Assembly (NCBI GenBank): GCA_016931575.1
Contig: JAFGEO010000006.1
Coordinates: forward strand, 49,466 to 113,465
Direction: 5' to 3'
DNA length: 64,000 nt
Origin: Bacteroidales bacterium
GTDB lineage: Bacteria > Bacteroidota > Bacteroidia > Bacteroidales > UBA10428
Part shown: one piece after another, positions 26,609 to 35,238 of the stretch
How positions within the stretch are numbered: position 1 is the first letter of the stretch
Layout of the letters: each line of letters starts with the position of its first letter
Position numbers and translations under genes: made by a program
Notes under the pieces: generated by a model
Database searches by the model: none
What the model was told of the DNA's origin: nothing
What the model saw: only the letters and a program-made list of their open reading frames with translations

Positions 26609-28105
26609 TTATTGGTTCTGTCCGGTCAAAGGGATGCTTTCCTCTGCAATTTCTTGTGCTTCAAGCGAAGAATTTCTAGGCTGGTAGTAGATATCAACTG
26701 AAACGAAGACAGCTATAAATCCCCAGAATAAGGCTGAAGCCTTATCGGTATCCAGGAAATTATTCAGGACACCGTGCATAACATAGGTGAAAAAAGCCAG
26801 CAGGTATGCCAGGACAATCCGTTTCACCTGGGGATCATCTGCCTTTCTATAAGCTCTGAATCCGGTTACGGTTGCCGTAATGATGATGAAGATGAAGGAA
26901 AGTGATCCGAGTACTCCCGATTCGCTCAGAGGGCCAATATACTCGCTGTGCGCATTCCCTTTATCACCGAAATCGGTGCTGATCAGAGTTTTATTTGAGG
27001 ATAACTGGTAGGGGGCATAGTTGAACATATAGGTACCCGGTCCCCATCCGAATACAGGTCTTTCTTCAAACATCCGCAGGGCAGAAGACCACCTGTTCAT
27101 GCGTTCCAGGTTCGAATCGTCCGTAGTAATATTTGAGATGGATTGGACGTGCTCGGCAAGGTCAGCTGATGAATCCTGTCTGTTTTGTTCAAGTTTATGT
27201 TGAATCTCAAGGCGCTGACTGAACAGAAAAGCACCGACTAGTATCACAAAAAGGGCTACGTATTTAAATTTTACCTTGAGAAGGGTTAATGCCAGAATTA
27301 TGAATGAACCAAGGACACTGATCCAGGCAGCCCTGGTGTATGAAAGGATCAGTCCTGATACGAGAATGGCAAATCCAACCCAATAAATGAAGCGTAATAC
27401 AAAATTGGAACCCCGCTGAATCACCACACCACCTACCGCAAAAAACATCATAGCCAGAATGGCGCCATAGGAAGTATGGTCCCGGTAGAAGGGATACATC
27501 ACTAAGTGGGCAGCCATCTTGTCAAACAAGCCATACGATAGGTGACGGCTAATGGCGAATATCACAACTCCCATTAAGGGGATGCCATAGCACCAGGCAA
27601 GCAGGGGGATATTTGATGTTTTTCTGAATACAAATACTGCCAGAAAATAGAAAGCGGAAAGGAACCATAAGCGTGCCAGCAGGAATTTAAAGGAGACCAC
27701 CGGCATGCTGCTGGTAATGGATGTAATGAGTAGCCATACTAAATTAAAAAGTATGGCATACGTTACGGGGTGATTCAGCAATTTCCGGTCGAGAATCCCT
27801 TCTCTTAACATCTTATAGACCATGATGATTAATACGCCGAAAAGAATAGGCTCCGTGGGGATATAAAAGTCGATGGGAGAGGAAGGGTTAATGTGTATAA
27901 GGGGGATGGATAAGGGGGTCAGAAAAACAACGATAAAATAAACAATATCCAAACGGGAAAGAGCCAGATAGGCAATAAGCACAATTACCGGCAGGAGGTT
28001 GAGAAAATAAAACTCCTTCAGGGTAAGGAACATATTTAATACCATGTACACTAGTACAATGGCAAAAACTACAATATCCTTCTTTTTGGATCCCAGCCAG
28101 GACAT
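26609..28105 (-). CDS. O-antigen ligase/polymerase-type membrane protein (Wzy_C)
   Basis: 498 residues with about 11-12 transmembrane segments. The large loop before the last helices carries RPVFGWGPGTYMFNYAPYQ followed by GNAHSEYIGPLSESG, the family signature of a conserved G-x-G-x-G-x-(Y/F) and an H-S/N-E/x-(Y/F). It starts 3 bases after the end of the Wzz-like gene. The pairing of a Wzz regulator with a polymerase/ligase suggests polysaccharide polymerisation, so I favour a Wzy role here, but ligase activity cannot be ruled out. Confidence 0.82.
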   Translation of the reverse strand: MSWLGSKKKDIVVFAIVLVYMVLNMFLTLKEFYFLNLLPVIVLIAYLALSRLDIVYFIVVFLTPLSIPLIHINPSSPIDFYIPTEPILFGVLIIMVYKMLREGILDRKLLNHPVTYAILFNLVWLLITSITSSMPVVSFKFLLARLWFLSAFYFLAVFVFRKTSNIPLLAWCYGIPLMGVVIFAISRHLSYGLFDKMAAHLVMYPFYRDHTSYGAILAMMFFAVGGVVIQRGSNFVLRFIYWVGFAILVSGLILSYTRAAWISVLGSFIILALTLLKVKFKYVALFVILVGAFLFSQRLEIQHKLEQNRQDSSADLAEHVQSISNITTDDSNLERMNRWSSALRMFEERPVFGWGPGTYMFNYAPYQLSSNKTLISTDFGDKGNAHSEYIGPLSESGVLGSLSFIFIIITATVTGFRAYRKADDPQVKRIVLAYLLAFFTYVMHGVLNNFLDTDKASALFWGFIAVFVSVDIYYQPRNSSLEAQEIAEESIPLTGQNQ

Positions 28106-28108
28106 AGG

Positions 28109-29128
28109 CTATTTTTTGACTTTAATATTGTCAACAATCAGCAGTAGCAAGAGTGCCAGGAAAAATGCAGAAAGGGTTGAAATAATTACGATTATAGAGC
28201 GTTTGGGGACTGCTTTTCTTTCAGCCTCCGAAGCTCTGTCAACCACAAAAACATTACTCATGGTCGATTCAAGGTTTACCTTGGCGGCTGCTAACTTGGC
28301 TTTTAGTAAACTGTTCCTTTCGACTTCCCACTCCAGTTTATAATCAAGTTCCACATAAATACCGCCATACTTAGCCATAGTATCGAGTTTTGGCTGCAGG
28401 AGTTCGGCACCTCTGAAATTTCCGGATGCAATAGCGTCGCCATAGGCTTTATTGAAAGCCTCGGATTGGGATTCATAGTCCTGAATACCTTTTGAGCGAA
28501 TGAAACGCAGAGAATCCGTGAGCTGCATAATCATATTGGTAGATTGATAATACTCCCTTTCAACGATGGAATAGGCTTCCTGTGCCCGGGAGAACTTTAT
28601 CAGGTAGTAGACAGAGTCGACATAGCTGGCTATTTCATTGGCAATATCAGCAGCCATTCTGGCGTTTTCATCCAAAACCTCTATTTCGATTGACAGGAAT
28701 TCTGTACGACGGAATTTCACGTTATGCTCATATTTTTTCATGAGCCTTGTATAAGGAAATTTCGATTTTGGATCGATCTCATAATGCTTCATCAGATCGA
28801 ACTTCTTAATAATATGCTGACGGATCTTATCTGAATTCAGGATTTGAAGCAAGCGCTCGGATTCTTCATCCTCACCAAAAGTCAGGATATCTTTGGTATC
28901 TGAGGTAATGACATTCGTTTCAACCAGGTTCTTTGAAATAGAAACCGAAGCAGCAGGGAACATGATCACCTTGGATTGAAACCGGTCAGGGATCAATAAA
29001 GAGATGATAATCGAAGCAATAAATCCGATGCCTGTTAGGATTATTAGGGCTAACCTTTTTTTCCAGGCGAATTGAATTAAATCAAAAGCATTATAGACAA
29101 AGCCTTGATTTTTACGCTCTTGTGCCAT
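28109..29128 (-). CDS. Wzz-type polysaccharide chain-length determinant protein
   Basis: 339 residues. An N-terminal helix (about 29-49, ending SLLIPDRFQSKVIMFPA) and a C-terminal helix (about 311-333) flank a periplasmic, mostly helical region with a long coiled segment, the classic Wzz/co-polymerase topology. There is no cytoplasmic tyrosine-kinase domain. Members set the modal length of polysaccharide made by a partner Wzy, which here is probably the gene 3 bases downstream. The gene lies 8 bases after tyrS. Confidence 0.87.
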   Translation of the reverse strand: MAQERKNQGFVYNAFDLIQFAWKKRLALIILTGIGFIASIIISLLIPDRFQSKVIMFPAASVSISKNLVETNVITSDTKDILTFGEDEESERLLQILNSDKIRQHIIKKFDLMKHYEIDPKSKFPYTRLMKKYEHNVKFRRTEFLSIEIEVLDENARMAADIANEIASYVDSVYYLIKFSRAQEAYSIVEREYYQSTNMIMQLTDSLRFIRSKGIQDYESQSEAFNKAYGDAIASGNFRGAELLQPKLDTMAKYGGIYVELDYKLEWEVERNSLLKAKLAAAKVNLESTMSNVFVVDRASEAERKAVPKRSIIVIISTLSAFFLALLLLLIVDNIKVKK

Positions 29129-29136
29129 TTTAATGA

Positions 29137-30429
29137 TTATTTAGCTGTGATTACGAAATAATTTTTCTTTCCTTTTTGTACGAGGAGGTATTTAGCATTT
29201 AATAGATTTTCCGTGTTTATAACCATATCCGGATTATCAACTTTTGCTTTATTAATGCTCAGTCCGCCGCCTTGTATGGTCCTTCTCAGTTCCCCCTTCG
29301 AAGGGAACACCTGGGTCATCTCAGCCAGCAGCTCGGGTAAACCAACACCAATATTCAAAGCGGAAAATTCGACCTCATATTGTGGGACACCCTCAAAAAC
29401 TGATAAAAAAGTCCGCTCATCCAGTTTCGCCAGACTTTCGGTGGTTCCTTTTTCGAAAAGGATCTGTGATGCCTCTAAGGCTTTCTCGTATTCTTCCTTT
29501 GAATGAACCATGCAGGTGATCTCTTCAGAAAGTTTCTTCTGTAATGTCCTCATATGGGGAGCTTCACGATGTTCGGCAATTAGACTTTCAATCTCCGCTT
29601 TACCCATCAGGGTGAAGGTTTTTATATATTGCTCAGCATCCTGATCACTGGTATTCAACCAGAACTGGAAGAATTCATAAGGTGAAGTGCGCTCAGGATC
29701 CAGCCAAACATTGCCTGATTCTGTTTTTCCGAATTTGCCTCCATCGGCTTTGGTAACCAGAGGGATAGTCAGGGCAAAGGCTTCATTTCCTGTTTTTCTG
29801 CGGATAAGCTCGGTTCCTGTGGTTATATTTCCCCACTGGTCGGATCCCCCCATTTGCAGTTTGCAGTTTTTATGCTCATTCAGCCACAGGAAGTCAAATC
29901 CCTGCACAAGTTGGTAGGAGAATTCGGTAAAGGACATACCCTGCTTGGATTCTTCGCCAATGCGTTTTTTCACGCTATCCTTTGCCATCATGTAGTTAAC
30001 AGTCAGGTGCTTACCAATATCACGAATGAATTCAAGAAAACTGATTCCTTTCATCCAGTCATAATTGTTAACCATTTCGGCTGCATTGGGCGCATCCGAA
30101 TCGAAATCCAGGAATTTTCGAAGTTGGTTTTTAATGCCATCAAGGTTTTTCTGAAGCGTCTCTTCATTCAGAAGGTTTCTTTCCTGCGATTTGCCTGATG
30201 GATCACCGATCATACCTGTAGCTCCTCCGACCAGTGCTATGGGCTTATGACCTGCAACCTGGAAACGCTTCAATAGCATGATCTGTGCAAAACTTCCGAC
30301 ATGCAGCGAATCAGATGTCGGATCAAAACCTATATAGGCAGATGTTAATTCTTTGGCCAGCTGTTCCTCCGTTCCGGGCATCATATCATGGATGAGCCCT
30401 CTCCATTTCAGCTCTTCAACAAAATTCAT
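29137..30429 (-). CDS. tyrS: Tyrosyl-tRNA synthetase
   Basis: 430 residues, class I synthetase of the TyrS1 type. The start [39 protein letters not shown] (the HIGH-equivalent), [13 protein letters not shown] (tyrosine/adenylate pocket) and KFGKTESGN (KMSKS-equivalent) are visible. The C-terminal S4-like RNA-binding domain carries [15 protein letters not shown]. It heads a run with the wzz and wzy-like genes and lies 73 bases after cvpA with its own -7 box. Confidence 0.97.
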   Translation of the reverse strand: MNFVEELKWRGLIHDMMPGTEEQLAKELTSAYIGFDPTSDSLHVGSFAQIMLLKRFQVAGHKPIALVGGATGMIGDPSGKSQERNLLNEETLQKNLDGIKNQLRKFLDFDSDAPNAAEMVNNYDWMKGISFLEFIRDIGKHLTVNYMMAKDSVKKRIGEESKQGMSFTEFSYQLVQGFDFLWLNEHKNCKLQMGGSDQWGNITTGTELIRRKTGNEAFALTIPLVTKADGGKFGKTESGNVWLDPERTSPYEFFQFWLNTSDQDAEQYIKTFTLMGKAEIESLIAEHREAPHMRTLQKKLSEEITCMVHSKEEYEKALEASQILFEKGTTESLAKLDERTFLSVFEGVPQYEVEFSALNIGVGLPELLAEMTQVFPSKGELRRTIQGGGLSINKAKVDNPDMVINTENLLNAKYLLVQKGKKNYFVITAK

Positions 30430-30446
30430 ACTTCAAAAAATTTTTG

Positions 30447-30454
30447 CAAAGATA
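30447..30454 (-). promoter_or_regulatory. Promoter -7 box of tyrS
   Basis: Read on the minus strand, TATCTTTG matches TAnnTTTG, 17 bases before the ATG. No -33 element is clear. Confidence 0.5.
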
Positions 30455-30502
30455 ATATTTGAAAGCTAAGAACTATGAAAATAAAGGAATTATCATGGAT
30501 TT

Positions 30503-31060
30503 CTAAAGGAAGGTATTGAATTGATTGCCTGATTCACTCTGATCGCTATCCGGCGAAGAGCTCTTCTGTTTTCTCTCTTCAATCTTAAATTTCAGGTAGG
30601 GATATATTCCCGGAGCTATGTTCGAAAGCGGCTTGTACAGCTTCGACTCTTCCTTAACTTCTTTTGGCAGGAATGGCTGCTGACTATCAAGAGAATTAAT
30701 GATCGCAAGTGTAGCACTGACGATCAGGATATACTTGGCCAGGTTGAATAGAATTCCTACTATTCTGTTGAGCAGACTTAAAGCGACCACCTTCAGGAAT
30801 TTCTCAATGACATGAGCAAGAAAGTACACACCAATTAAGATTGCAACGAATATTACTGCAAATGAAATGATGGGTAAGTATTCGCTATCGGTATGCGTAA
30901 TCTGTTGAATCAATCCAGCGATCATATCTGAAAAATAGATGCCGCCAAGAATCCCAAGTGCGAGAGCGATCAAGGTGGCTGCCTGCAGGATAAATCCCTT
31001 TGTATACCCCAAATATCCGGCCCAACAAAAAACACAAATCAATGCAATATCCAGTACCAT
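30503..31060 (-). CDS. CvpA-family membrane protein
   Basis: 185 residues with four predicted transmembrane segments, beginning MVLDIALICVFCWAGYLGYTKGFI, the standard CvpA start. The family was named for colicin V production and affects envelope homeostasis; a precise biochemical role is not established. The hydrophilic C-terminal tail is low-complexity (QKSSSPDSDQSESGN). It is upstream of tyrS on the same strand. Confidence 0.85.
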   Translation of the reverse strand: MVLDIALICVFCWAGYLGYTKGFILQAATLIALALGILGGIYFSDMIAGLIQQITHTDSEYLPIISFAVIFVAILIGVYFLAHVIEKFLKVVALSLLNRIVGILFNLAKYILIVSATLAIINSLDSQQPFLPKEVKEESKLYKPLSNIAPGIYPYLKFKIEERKQKSSSPDSDQSESGNQFNTFL

Positions 31061-31103
31061 ACAATAAAAATTTGCTAAATGTAAATATTATAGTGGGCGC
31101 AAT

Positions 31104-31111
31104 CAAAGTTA
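31104..31111 (-). promoter_or_regulatory. Promoter -7 box of the cvpA-like gene
   Basis: Read on the minus strand, TAACTTTG matches TAnnTTTG, 43 bases before the ATG. There is no clear -33 TTTG. Confidence 0.45.
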
Positions 31112-31169
31112 ATTATGCACAGTAGGGAATGGTATATTCCCTGGAAAAGTAAATGGCTCGGATTTTAAT

Positions 31170-31201
31170 TTTGACAGATTCAATGTTTTTCAATACTTTT
31201 G
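31170..31201 (+). promoter_or_regulatory. Promoter directed at tRNA-Arg
   Basis: TTTG (31170-31173), a 20-base spacer and TACTTTTG (31194-31201) fit the consensus fully. The next gene on this strand is tRNA-Arg, 183 bases downstream, with GC-rich repeat units in between. Confidence 0.65.
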
Positions 31202-31204
31202 CAT

Positions 31205-31385
31205 CGCCCGCCGAAGCCTTGGCGAAGGCAGGCATCGCCGCCCCTACCCTGGCTCAGAACAGGTTAGTTGGCTAAGCGAAGGCAGGGATTGCCTAAAACA
31301 AAGCAAAGGTTAACGAAGTTTACTTTGAGCTTTTTACAATAATAAAGCAACCCGCCTTCCTTAAAGCTACGGCGGACAAGGAAGG
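31205..31385 (+). repeat. Cluster of GC-rich REP-like palindromic units
   Basis: Three related units lie between promoter and tRNA. Unit 1 (about 31206-31232) folds through GCCTT-ggcg-AAGGC (31216-31229). Unit 2 (about 31272-31289) repeats the GCGAAGGCAGG core of unit 1. Unit 3 has CCTTCCTT (31355-31362) and AAGGAAGG (31378-31385) as perfect inverted arms, ending on the first base of the tRNA. They stand out by GC content from the AT-rich surroundings. No protein is encoded here. Confidence 0.55.
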
Positions 31386-31456
31386 GCCCCATAGTTCAAG
31401 GGATAGAACGGAAGTTTCCTAAACTTCAGATTCAGGTTCGAGTCCTGGTGGGGCTA
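31385..31456 (+). tRNA. tRNA-Arg (anticodon CCT)
   Basis: A 72-base cloverleaf. The acceptor is GGCCCCA/TGGGGCT (first pair G:U), with positions 8-9 TA, D stem GTTC/GAAC, anticodon arm GAAGT-TTCCTAA-ACTTC with CCT at 34-36, T arm TCAGG-TTCGAGT-CCTGG and discriminator A. CCA is not encoded. It reads AGG codons. Confidence 0.93.
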
Positions 31457-31457
31457 C

Positions 31458-31518
31458 AAAGACAGAGTGAGAGCGAGACGACAGTTAACAGACTGCGGAT
31501 TGCCCTCACTCTGTCTTT
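31458..31518 (+). repeat. Long inverted repeat directly after tRNA-Arg (repeat copy A)
   Basis: Perfect 14-base arms AAAGACAGAGTGAG (31458-31471) and CTCACTCTGTCTTT (31505-31518) enclose a 33-base loop that itself contains CAGT/ACTG arms. The structure begins two bases after the tRNA and could end or process its transcript. Bases 31470-31511 recur at 31638-31679. Confidence 0.7.
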
Positions 31519-31524
31519 CCGGAT

Positions 31525-31548
31525 ACTGGCACTGGCACTGACACTGGA
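31525..31548. repeat. Short tandem repeat, four 6-base units
   Basis: Units ACTGGC, ACTGGC, ACTGAC and ACTGGA lie in tandem, just after the inverted repeat that follows tRNA-Arg. Confidence 0.6.
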
Positions 31549-31637
31549 CACAGGGTCTGTTGTAGGATGGAGTAAAGTATACTTGATTCCAGGAAATTTT
31601 ACTCCTTAAGCTCTATTCCCTATAGCTTTGGGTTTCC

Positions 31638-31679
31638 AGAGCGAGACGACAGTCGGCAGACTGCGGATTGCTCTCACTC
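31638..31679 (+). repeat. Second copy of the tRNA-flanking repeat (copy B)
   Basis: 42 bases matching 31470-31511 at 38 positions. The inner stem is clearer here: CAGTC-ggca-GACTG. The outer AAAGACAG arm of copy A is absent and there is no tRNA beside it. Confidence 0.7.
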
Positions 31680-31738
31680 CATTAATATATGCCTAGGAGC
31701 TTGCCTTTTTAGATGCCCAGGAAGGTTTTTATGGGTTT

Positions 31739-31851
31739 GGCGGTATGGTGTCCTAGGCGTTGCATCGCACTATTTTTGCCATGAAAGATAAGAAAAAGCG
31801 GCTTACAATCCTATCTCTCGTGGCACGCTCCAGCCTATGCACTATACCGCC
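31739..31851. repeat. Inverted-repeat-bounded 113-base element of unknown type
   Basis: Arms GGCGGTATGGTG (31739-31750) and CACTATACCGCC (31840-31851) pair at 11 of 12 positions and enclose 89 bases without a gene. It lies 15 bases past the stop of the HigA-like antitoxin. It could be a small non-autonomous element or a structured recombination site. No flanking target duplication is obvious. Confidence 0.35.
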
Positions 31852-31866
31852 GGTTGCCAGCTGTAG

Positions 31867-32160
31867 CTATGATCCAATTGAAATATTTAATTGTTTTCCT
31901 AAACCAGTCTCGATCAATTTATAGTATGTTGAAATTTGAATATCGCTCTGGCCTCTTTCTATCCGGGATATATAGCTTTTCTTTGTGCCGGTTCTTTTTG
32001 CTAGTTGCTCTTGTGTTATATGCGCTTCTTTCCTTGCCTCTTTTAACATAACTCCTAATCTAAAAGCTAAAGATTCAGCATCATACTTATCTCTGGCTGG
32101 AGTACCTTTCTCACCATACTTATCCTTTAATAGATCTTCAAACGTTTTTATATTTTTCAT
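31867..32160 (-). CDS. HigA/XRE-type helix-turn-helix antitoxin
   Basis: 97 residues. The helix-turn-helix occupies about 33-90, with the pattern LGVMLKEARKEAHITQEQLAKRTGTKKSYISRIERG of Cro/C1-type repressors. It begins 7 bases after the end of a HigB-type toxin frame on the same strand, the toxin-first order typical of HigBA. In such pairs the antitoxin neutralises the mRNA-cleaving toxin and represses the operon, here probably through the palindrome at 32518-32529. The gene itself is intact although the toxin is not. Confidence 0.88.
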   Translation of the reverse strand: MKNIKTFEDLLKDKYGEKGTPARDKYDAESLAFRLGVMLKEARKEAHITQEQLAKRTGTKKSYISRIERGQSDIQISTYYKLIETGLGKQLNISIGS

Positions 32161-32167
32161 TTTTATG

Positions 32168-32506
32168 TCATCCGTATTTTTCTACCAAATATTCTTTTTT
32201 TAACCTTCCCGCCAGTTTAACTTCCTTTTTTGGCGTTTTCTGTTTTTTCTTGAGAAAGCAGTTTGTTAATACGACCAAGTTGCCCTTATCCTGAAAACAT
32301 AGAATCCGAATATTTTTAAATGTAGTAATTACTCTAATCTCTTAGATTCCATCTGTATCATCCAAATATTTAAAAAACTTAATCGGCACTTGTTTCTCAA
32401 ATCGAACTAAATCAAGAACATATTCAATCTTCTCCTGGACTTTTAGATCCTGCTTCTTATAGAAATCAAAGAAATAGTTCTTATATGTGATTATTTCTCT
32501 AATCAT
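32168..32506 (-). pseudogene. HigB/RelE-type toxin (phage Gp49-like, DUF891) with internal stop
   Basis: Reading from ATG 32506 to TGA 32168 gives 112 codons with one in-frame TAA at codon 55 (32342-32344). The first half is MIREIITYKNYFFDFYKKQD, then VPIKFFKYLDDTDGI. After the stop the frame continues with EIRVITTFKNIRILCFQDKG, then CFLKKKQKTPKKEV and LKKEYLVEKYG. This is the full length and motif order of the HigB/Gp49-like family, in which the position now TAA is normally Tyr of the YEIRV motif. A single base change explains the lesion and no frameshift is present. The toxin therefore looks recently inactivated, unless the stop is a sequencing error. Confidence 0.85.
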
Positions 32507-32510
32507 CACA

Positions 32511-32541
32511 CAAAGTTAACTAATTAGTTCACTATATTCAA
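32511..32541 (-). promoter_or_regulatory. Promoter of the higB-higA pair
   Basis: On the minus strand TTG (32541-32539), a 20-base spacer and TAACTTTG (32518-32511) match the consensus. The -7 box ends 4 bases before the toxin ATG, so the transcript should be leaderless. Confidence 0.65.
32518..32529. promoter_or_regulatory. Putative HigA operator
   Basis: AACTAATTAGTT is a perfect 12-base palindrome lying between the -33 and -7 elements of the higBA promoter and touching the -7 box, where a bound repressor would block RNA polymerase. Confidence 0.55.
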
Positions 32542-32614
32542 CATAAATTTTAGGGGTTTTCAATCTAACATTACGGAACTGCTATTGCTGGCAACTCAAT
32601 TATGTCATGCTGAC

Positions 32615-32929
32615 TTAGCCTTGCGATTGATAGATCTGATAATTCACAATCATTTCTTCAAGGGTATTCAGCCGGACTGGAACTTTCTTATCCATGAGTA
32701 TTTGATAGCATTGTTGCAGCCGGTCCCATTTAAATGGATAGAGGTTTCCGGTTACATGACCCGGCAATGTGTGTAAGCTATGCCGGCATCCATATTTTGA
32801 CAGAATGATTTTCATTCGTCTGCTTTCGAATGTATCTACGCCATAATAGGTATCATCCTCATAGGAACTTCGCAGGACAAGGGGAATGTCAGCGTGCGGA
32901 TAAACTAAACGAACTGCACGATGTACCAT
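32615..32929 (-). CDS. Hypothetical protein (104 residues)
   Basis: An intact minus-strand frame beginning MVHRAVRLVYPHADIPLVLR and ending in an acidic helix (LNTLEEMIVNYQIYQSQG). There is no signal peptide or membrane segment, and I recognise no family. It is basic and Tyr-rich in the middle. It lies between the higBA promoter and the mut operon. A perfect 17-base palindrome sits 39-55 bases before its ATG, which supports a regulated real gene, but it could be an orphan or spurious frame. Confidence 0.4.
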   Translation of the reverse strand: MVHRAVRLVYPHADIPLVLRSSYEDDTYYGVDTFESRRMKIILSKYGCRHSLHTLPGHVTGNLYPFKWDRLQQCYQILMDKKVPVRLNTLEEMIVNYQIYQSQG

Positions 32930-32967
32930 GACTAGTTTTTTATACAGTAAAGATAACCGTGTGATAT

Positions 32968-32984
32968 GTGATCCAATGGATCAC
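32968..32984. promoter_or_regulatory. 17-base palindrome, likely operator
   Basis: GTGATCCA-A-TGGATCAC is a perfect 8+1+8 inverted repeat. An extra GTGAT half-site lies just before it at 32961-32965. It is intergenic, between the starts of the 104-residue ORF and the end of mutB, where a regulator dimer could bind. Confidence 0.5.
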
Positions 32985-33067
32985 TTAGTAGTCGTAGTCA
33001 GAATGAATACAAGGTACAATATTTAGCTGATATTATGAAATTTACAGCTTACTATTGCATATCCTAA

Positions 33068-35224
33068 TTACTCATGATAAGTTTCCAGAAGTATTTCCAG
33101 CATTTTAATGGCTGCAATGGTAATTGAAGTACCCGGGCCAAAGATTGCTGTAACCCCTGCATGATATAGAAACTCATAATCCTGTGCAGGGATTACACCT
33201 CCGGCAATAACCATGATATCCTCGCGCCCCAGTTTTTTAAGTTCTTCGATTACCTGTGGAATAAGGGTTTTATGTCCAGCGGCCAGGCTGGATACCCCGA
33301 GAATATGCACATCGTTTTCTACAGCTTGCTTTGCTGATTCGGCAGGTGTCTGGAACAGGGGCCCGACATCCACATCAAATCCGACATCGGCATAGCCTGT
33401 TGATACCACTTTTGCTCCACGGTCATGTCCGTCCTGTCCCATCTTTGCAATCATGATCCGGGGTTGACGCCCCTCTTTTTCAGCAAAATCTGCACATAAT
33501 GCTTTTGCTTTCTTGAAGTTTGGGTCTTCAGCAGTTTCTGCGGAGTAGACTCCCGAAATGGAACGGATCACTGCCTTATACCTTCCGGAGACTTCTTCAA
33601 TGGCGTTAGATATTTCGCCCAGTGAGGCACGGGCCTGAGCAGCTTCCACTGCAAGTTCCAGGAGGTTTCCCTTACCTGATTTGGCAGCCTCGGTAATTTT
33701 CTTCAGGATGGCTTCAACAGCAACAGTATCCCTGTTTTGCTTAAGATCTGCCAGACGGCGGATTTGGGACTCCCGTACGGCAGTGTTATCTACCTCAAGG
33801 ATCTCAATGGGATCTTCCTGTTCCAGGCGGAACTTATTTACACCTACAATGGTGTCCTTATTGGCATCGATACGTGCCTGCTTTCTGGCAGCAGCCTCTT
33901 CGATCCGCATCTTTGGGATGCCGGTTTCTATTGCTTTGGCCATTCCTCCAAGCTTTTCAATTTCCTCAATATGTTCCCAGGCTTTATGTGCAAGCTCGTG
34001 GGTAAGAGACTCAACATAGTATGAGCCGGCCCATGGATCAACTGAACGACATAGTTGGGTTTCTTCCTGAAGATATATCTGGGTGTTTCTGGCGATACGT
34101 GCTGAAAAATCTGTTGGTAAGGCAATTGCTTCATCCAGGGCATTGGTATGCAAGCTCTGCGTATGTCCCAGGGCTGCAGCAGTGGCTTCTATACAGGTGC
34201 GCGCGATATTATTGAAAGGATCTTGTTCTGTCAGGCTCCAGCCTGAGGTCTGAGAATGGGTGCGCAAGGCAAGCGATTTGGGGTTCTTCGGGTTGAACTG
34301 TTTAACCAGCTTTGCCCACAGCATGCGCGCTGCACGCATTTTGGCAATTTCCATGAAGTGGTTCATCCCGATTGCCCAGAAGAAAGACAGGCGGGGAGCA
34401 AATGCATCAATGTCCATTCCGGCATTGATACCTGTTCTCAGATATTCCAACCCATCGGCTAAGGTATAGGCAAGTTCAATGTCGGCTGTCGCACCGGCTT
34501 CCTGCATATGGTATCCGGAAATGCTGATGGAGTTGAATCGGGGCATATTTTTCGAGGTATACTCAAAAATATCAGCGATAATCCGCATCGACATTTCAGG
34601 CGGGTAGATATAGGTATTGCGAACCATAAATTCCTTAAGGATATCATTCTGGATAGTTCCGCTGAGTTCTTCCGGTCTGGCTCCCTGTTCGAGTGCTGCC
34701 ACGATATAAAAAGCCATCACCGGCAATACCGCACCGTTCATGGTCATAGAAACAGACATTTGGTTTAGGGGGATCTGATCAAAAAGGATCTTCATATCCA
34801 GGATGGAATCGATGGCTACACCAGCTTTCCCAACATCTCCCACAACGCGCTCGTGGTCCGAATCATACCCGCGGTGTGTGGCCAGGTCAAAGGCGACGGA
34901 AAGACCTTTCTGACCGGCTGCAAGATTCCTGCGGTAGAAAGCGTTGGATTCCTCGGCTGTTGAAAAGCCGGCATATTGACGAATGGTCCATGGGCGCATC
35001 ACATACATGGATGAATAGGGGCCTCTCAGAAATGGGGCCAGACCTGCGGCATAGTTCAGGTGCTCCATGCCTTCCAGGTCGGCTTTTGTATAGACCTGTT
35101 TTACAGGGATCTGCTCTGCGGTAAGCCAGTCTTTTGAAATGCCGTTCTCCTTTTCCCACCGGGAACTCTCAAGGCTTTGTTTCGAATCCTGCTTAAGATC
35201 AACTTTTTTGAAATCGGGACGCAT
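33068..35224 (-). CDS. mutB: Methylmalonyl-CoA mutase, large (catalytic) subunit
   Basis: 718 residues. With MutA it interconverts succinyl-CoA and (R)-methylmalonyl-CoA using adenosylcobalamin, the step that leads to propionate or consumes it. The TIM-barrel substrate domain has [15 protein letters not shown] and [16 protein letters not shown]. The C-terminal B12 domain has [12 protein letters not shown] with the cobalt-ligating His600, and [11 protein letters not shown]. All cofactor residues look intact. It lies 14 bases after a glucuronidase gene that separates it from mutA. Confidence 0.96.
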   Translation of the reverse strand: MRPDFKKVDLKQDSKQSLESSRWEKENGISKDWLTAEQIPVKQVYTKADLEGMEHLNYAAGLAPFLRGPYSSMYVMRPWTIRQYAGFSTAEESNAFYRRNLAAGQKGLSVAFDLATHRGYDSDHERVVGDVGKAGVAIDSILDMKILFDQIPLNQMSVSMTMNGAVLPVMAFYIVAALEQGARPEELSGTIQNDILKEFMVRNTYIYPPEMSMRIIADIFEYTSKNMPRFNSISISGYHMQEAGATADIELAYTLADGLEYLRTGINAGMDIDAFAPRLSFFWAIGMNHFMEIAKMRAARMLWAKLVKQFNPKNPKSLALRTHSQTSGWSLTEQDPFNNIARTCIEATAAALGHTQSLHTNALDEAIALPTDFSARIARNTQIYLQEETQLCRSVDPWAGSYYVESLTHELAHKAWEHIEEIEKLGGMAKAIETGIPKMRIEEAAARKQARIDANKDTIVGVNKFRLEQEDPIEILEVDNTAVRESQIRRLADLKQNRDTVAVEAILKKITEAAKSGKGNLLELAVEAAQARASLGEISNAIEEVSGRYKAVIRSISGVYSAETAEDPNFKKAKALCADFAEKEGRQPRIMIAKMGQDGHDRGAKVVSTGYADVGFDVDVGPLFQTPAESAKQAVENDVHILGVSSLAAGHKTLIPQVIEELKKLGREDIMVIAGGVIPAQDYEFLYHAGVTAIFGPGTSITIAAIKMLEILLETYHE

Positions 35225-35238
35225 ATTGATGATTTTAT

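Noticed and set aside
31638..31679. Third tRNA gene or tRNA fragment near repeat copy B
   Set aside because: There is no acceptor, anticodon or T-arm structure; it only matches the repeat beside tRNA-Arg.
31854..32051. Hydrophobic 65-codon plus-strand frame
   Set aside because: Antisense of the HigA-type helix-turn-helix gene, whose family match is clear.
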